The notes under the pieces: generated by a model
The model's input: the letters and a program-made list of their open reading frames with translations, nothing else
Told to the model about the DNA's origin: nothing
The model's database searches: none
Position numbers and translations under genes: made by a program
NCBI GenBank assembly: GCA_964552715.1
Contig: CAZKHZ010000037.1
Span: 1-22,843, forward strand
Length of the DNA stretch: 22,843 bases
Origin: UBA7692 sp964552715
GTDB lineage: Bacteria; Bacteroidota; Bacteroidia; Chitinophagales; LD1
Direction of reading: 5' to 3'
Part shown: positions 22,828 to 22,843 of the stretch, piece after piece
Numbering within the stretch: position 1 is the stretch's first letter
Layout of the letters: each line of letters begins with the position of its first letter

Positions 22828-22843
22828 TACTATTTTTTTGAGC

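Overview
The window comes from a member of the Bacteroidota, most likely in the Chitinophagales/Sphingobacteriales/Saprospirales range. Three secreted proteins end in type A type-IX-secretion (T9SS) sorting domains. Promoter elements follow the Bacteroidota pattern (TTTG, about 20 bases, then TAnnTTTG), and starts lack Shine-Dalgarno sequences. A 29-residue AURKAIP1/COX24-type basic protein and the tamB/tsaD and RNase G gene sets also fit this phylum. A run of 100 Ns inside a repeat array shows a scaffolded draft assembly.

Layout. 1-552 has no gene I can support. 553-2766 (+) is a PIF1/RecD-like helicase with a C-terminal winged-helix. A minus-strand block reads 7071 down to 2787: two M43 pappalysin-like secreted metalloproteases and a class I methyltransferase, behind a textbook Bacteroidota promoter at 7112-7142. 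At 7274-7393 a second promoter, two hairpins and a T-tract terminator with no ORF outline a probable ~80-nt small RNA. Next come a divergent pair for aromatic catabolism, a flavin-reductase-fold protein (-) and homogentisate 1,2-dioxygenase (+), a bidirectional terminator, and a REP/MITE-like inverted repeat.

9823-13486 is the accessory region. It holds an unrecognised 323-residue protein; a 42-bp-period array of 20-bp dyads in its upstream region; a small LuxR/GerE-type HTH protein; a secreted T9SS-sorted protein; a PIN-toxin gene killed by point mutations; and its apparently intact 50-residue antitoxin. A duplicated copy of the last 58 bp of tamB lies at 11639-11696, 1.85 kb from the true end of tamB, so the T9SS gene and toxin-antitoxin remnant sit between two copies of the tamB 3' end.

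13487-22843 is housekeeping: tamB-like (-), tsaD (+), a Nudix hydrolase (+), RNase G (-) overlapping it tail to tail, a strong terminator, the AURKAIP1/COX24-like small protein (-) and a membrane-anchored TPR protein (-).

The best candidate for something undescribed is the HTH gene, dyad array and 323-residue protein unit. The dyads have the size and symmetry expected of LuxR-type operators, and their 42-bp spacing equals four turns of B-DNA, so they would lie on one face of the helix. This link is inferred, not shown.
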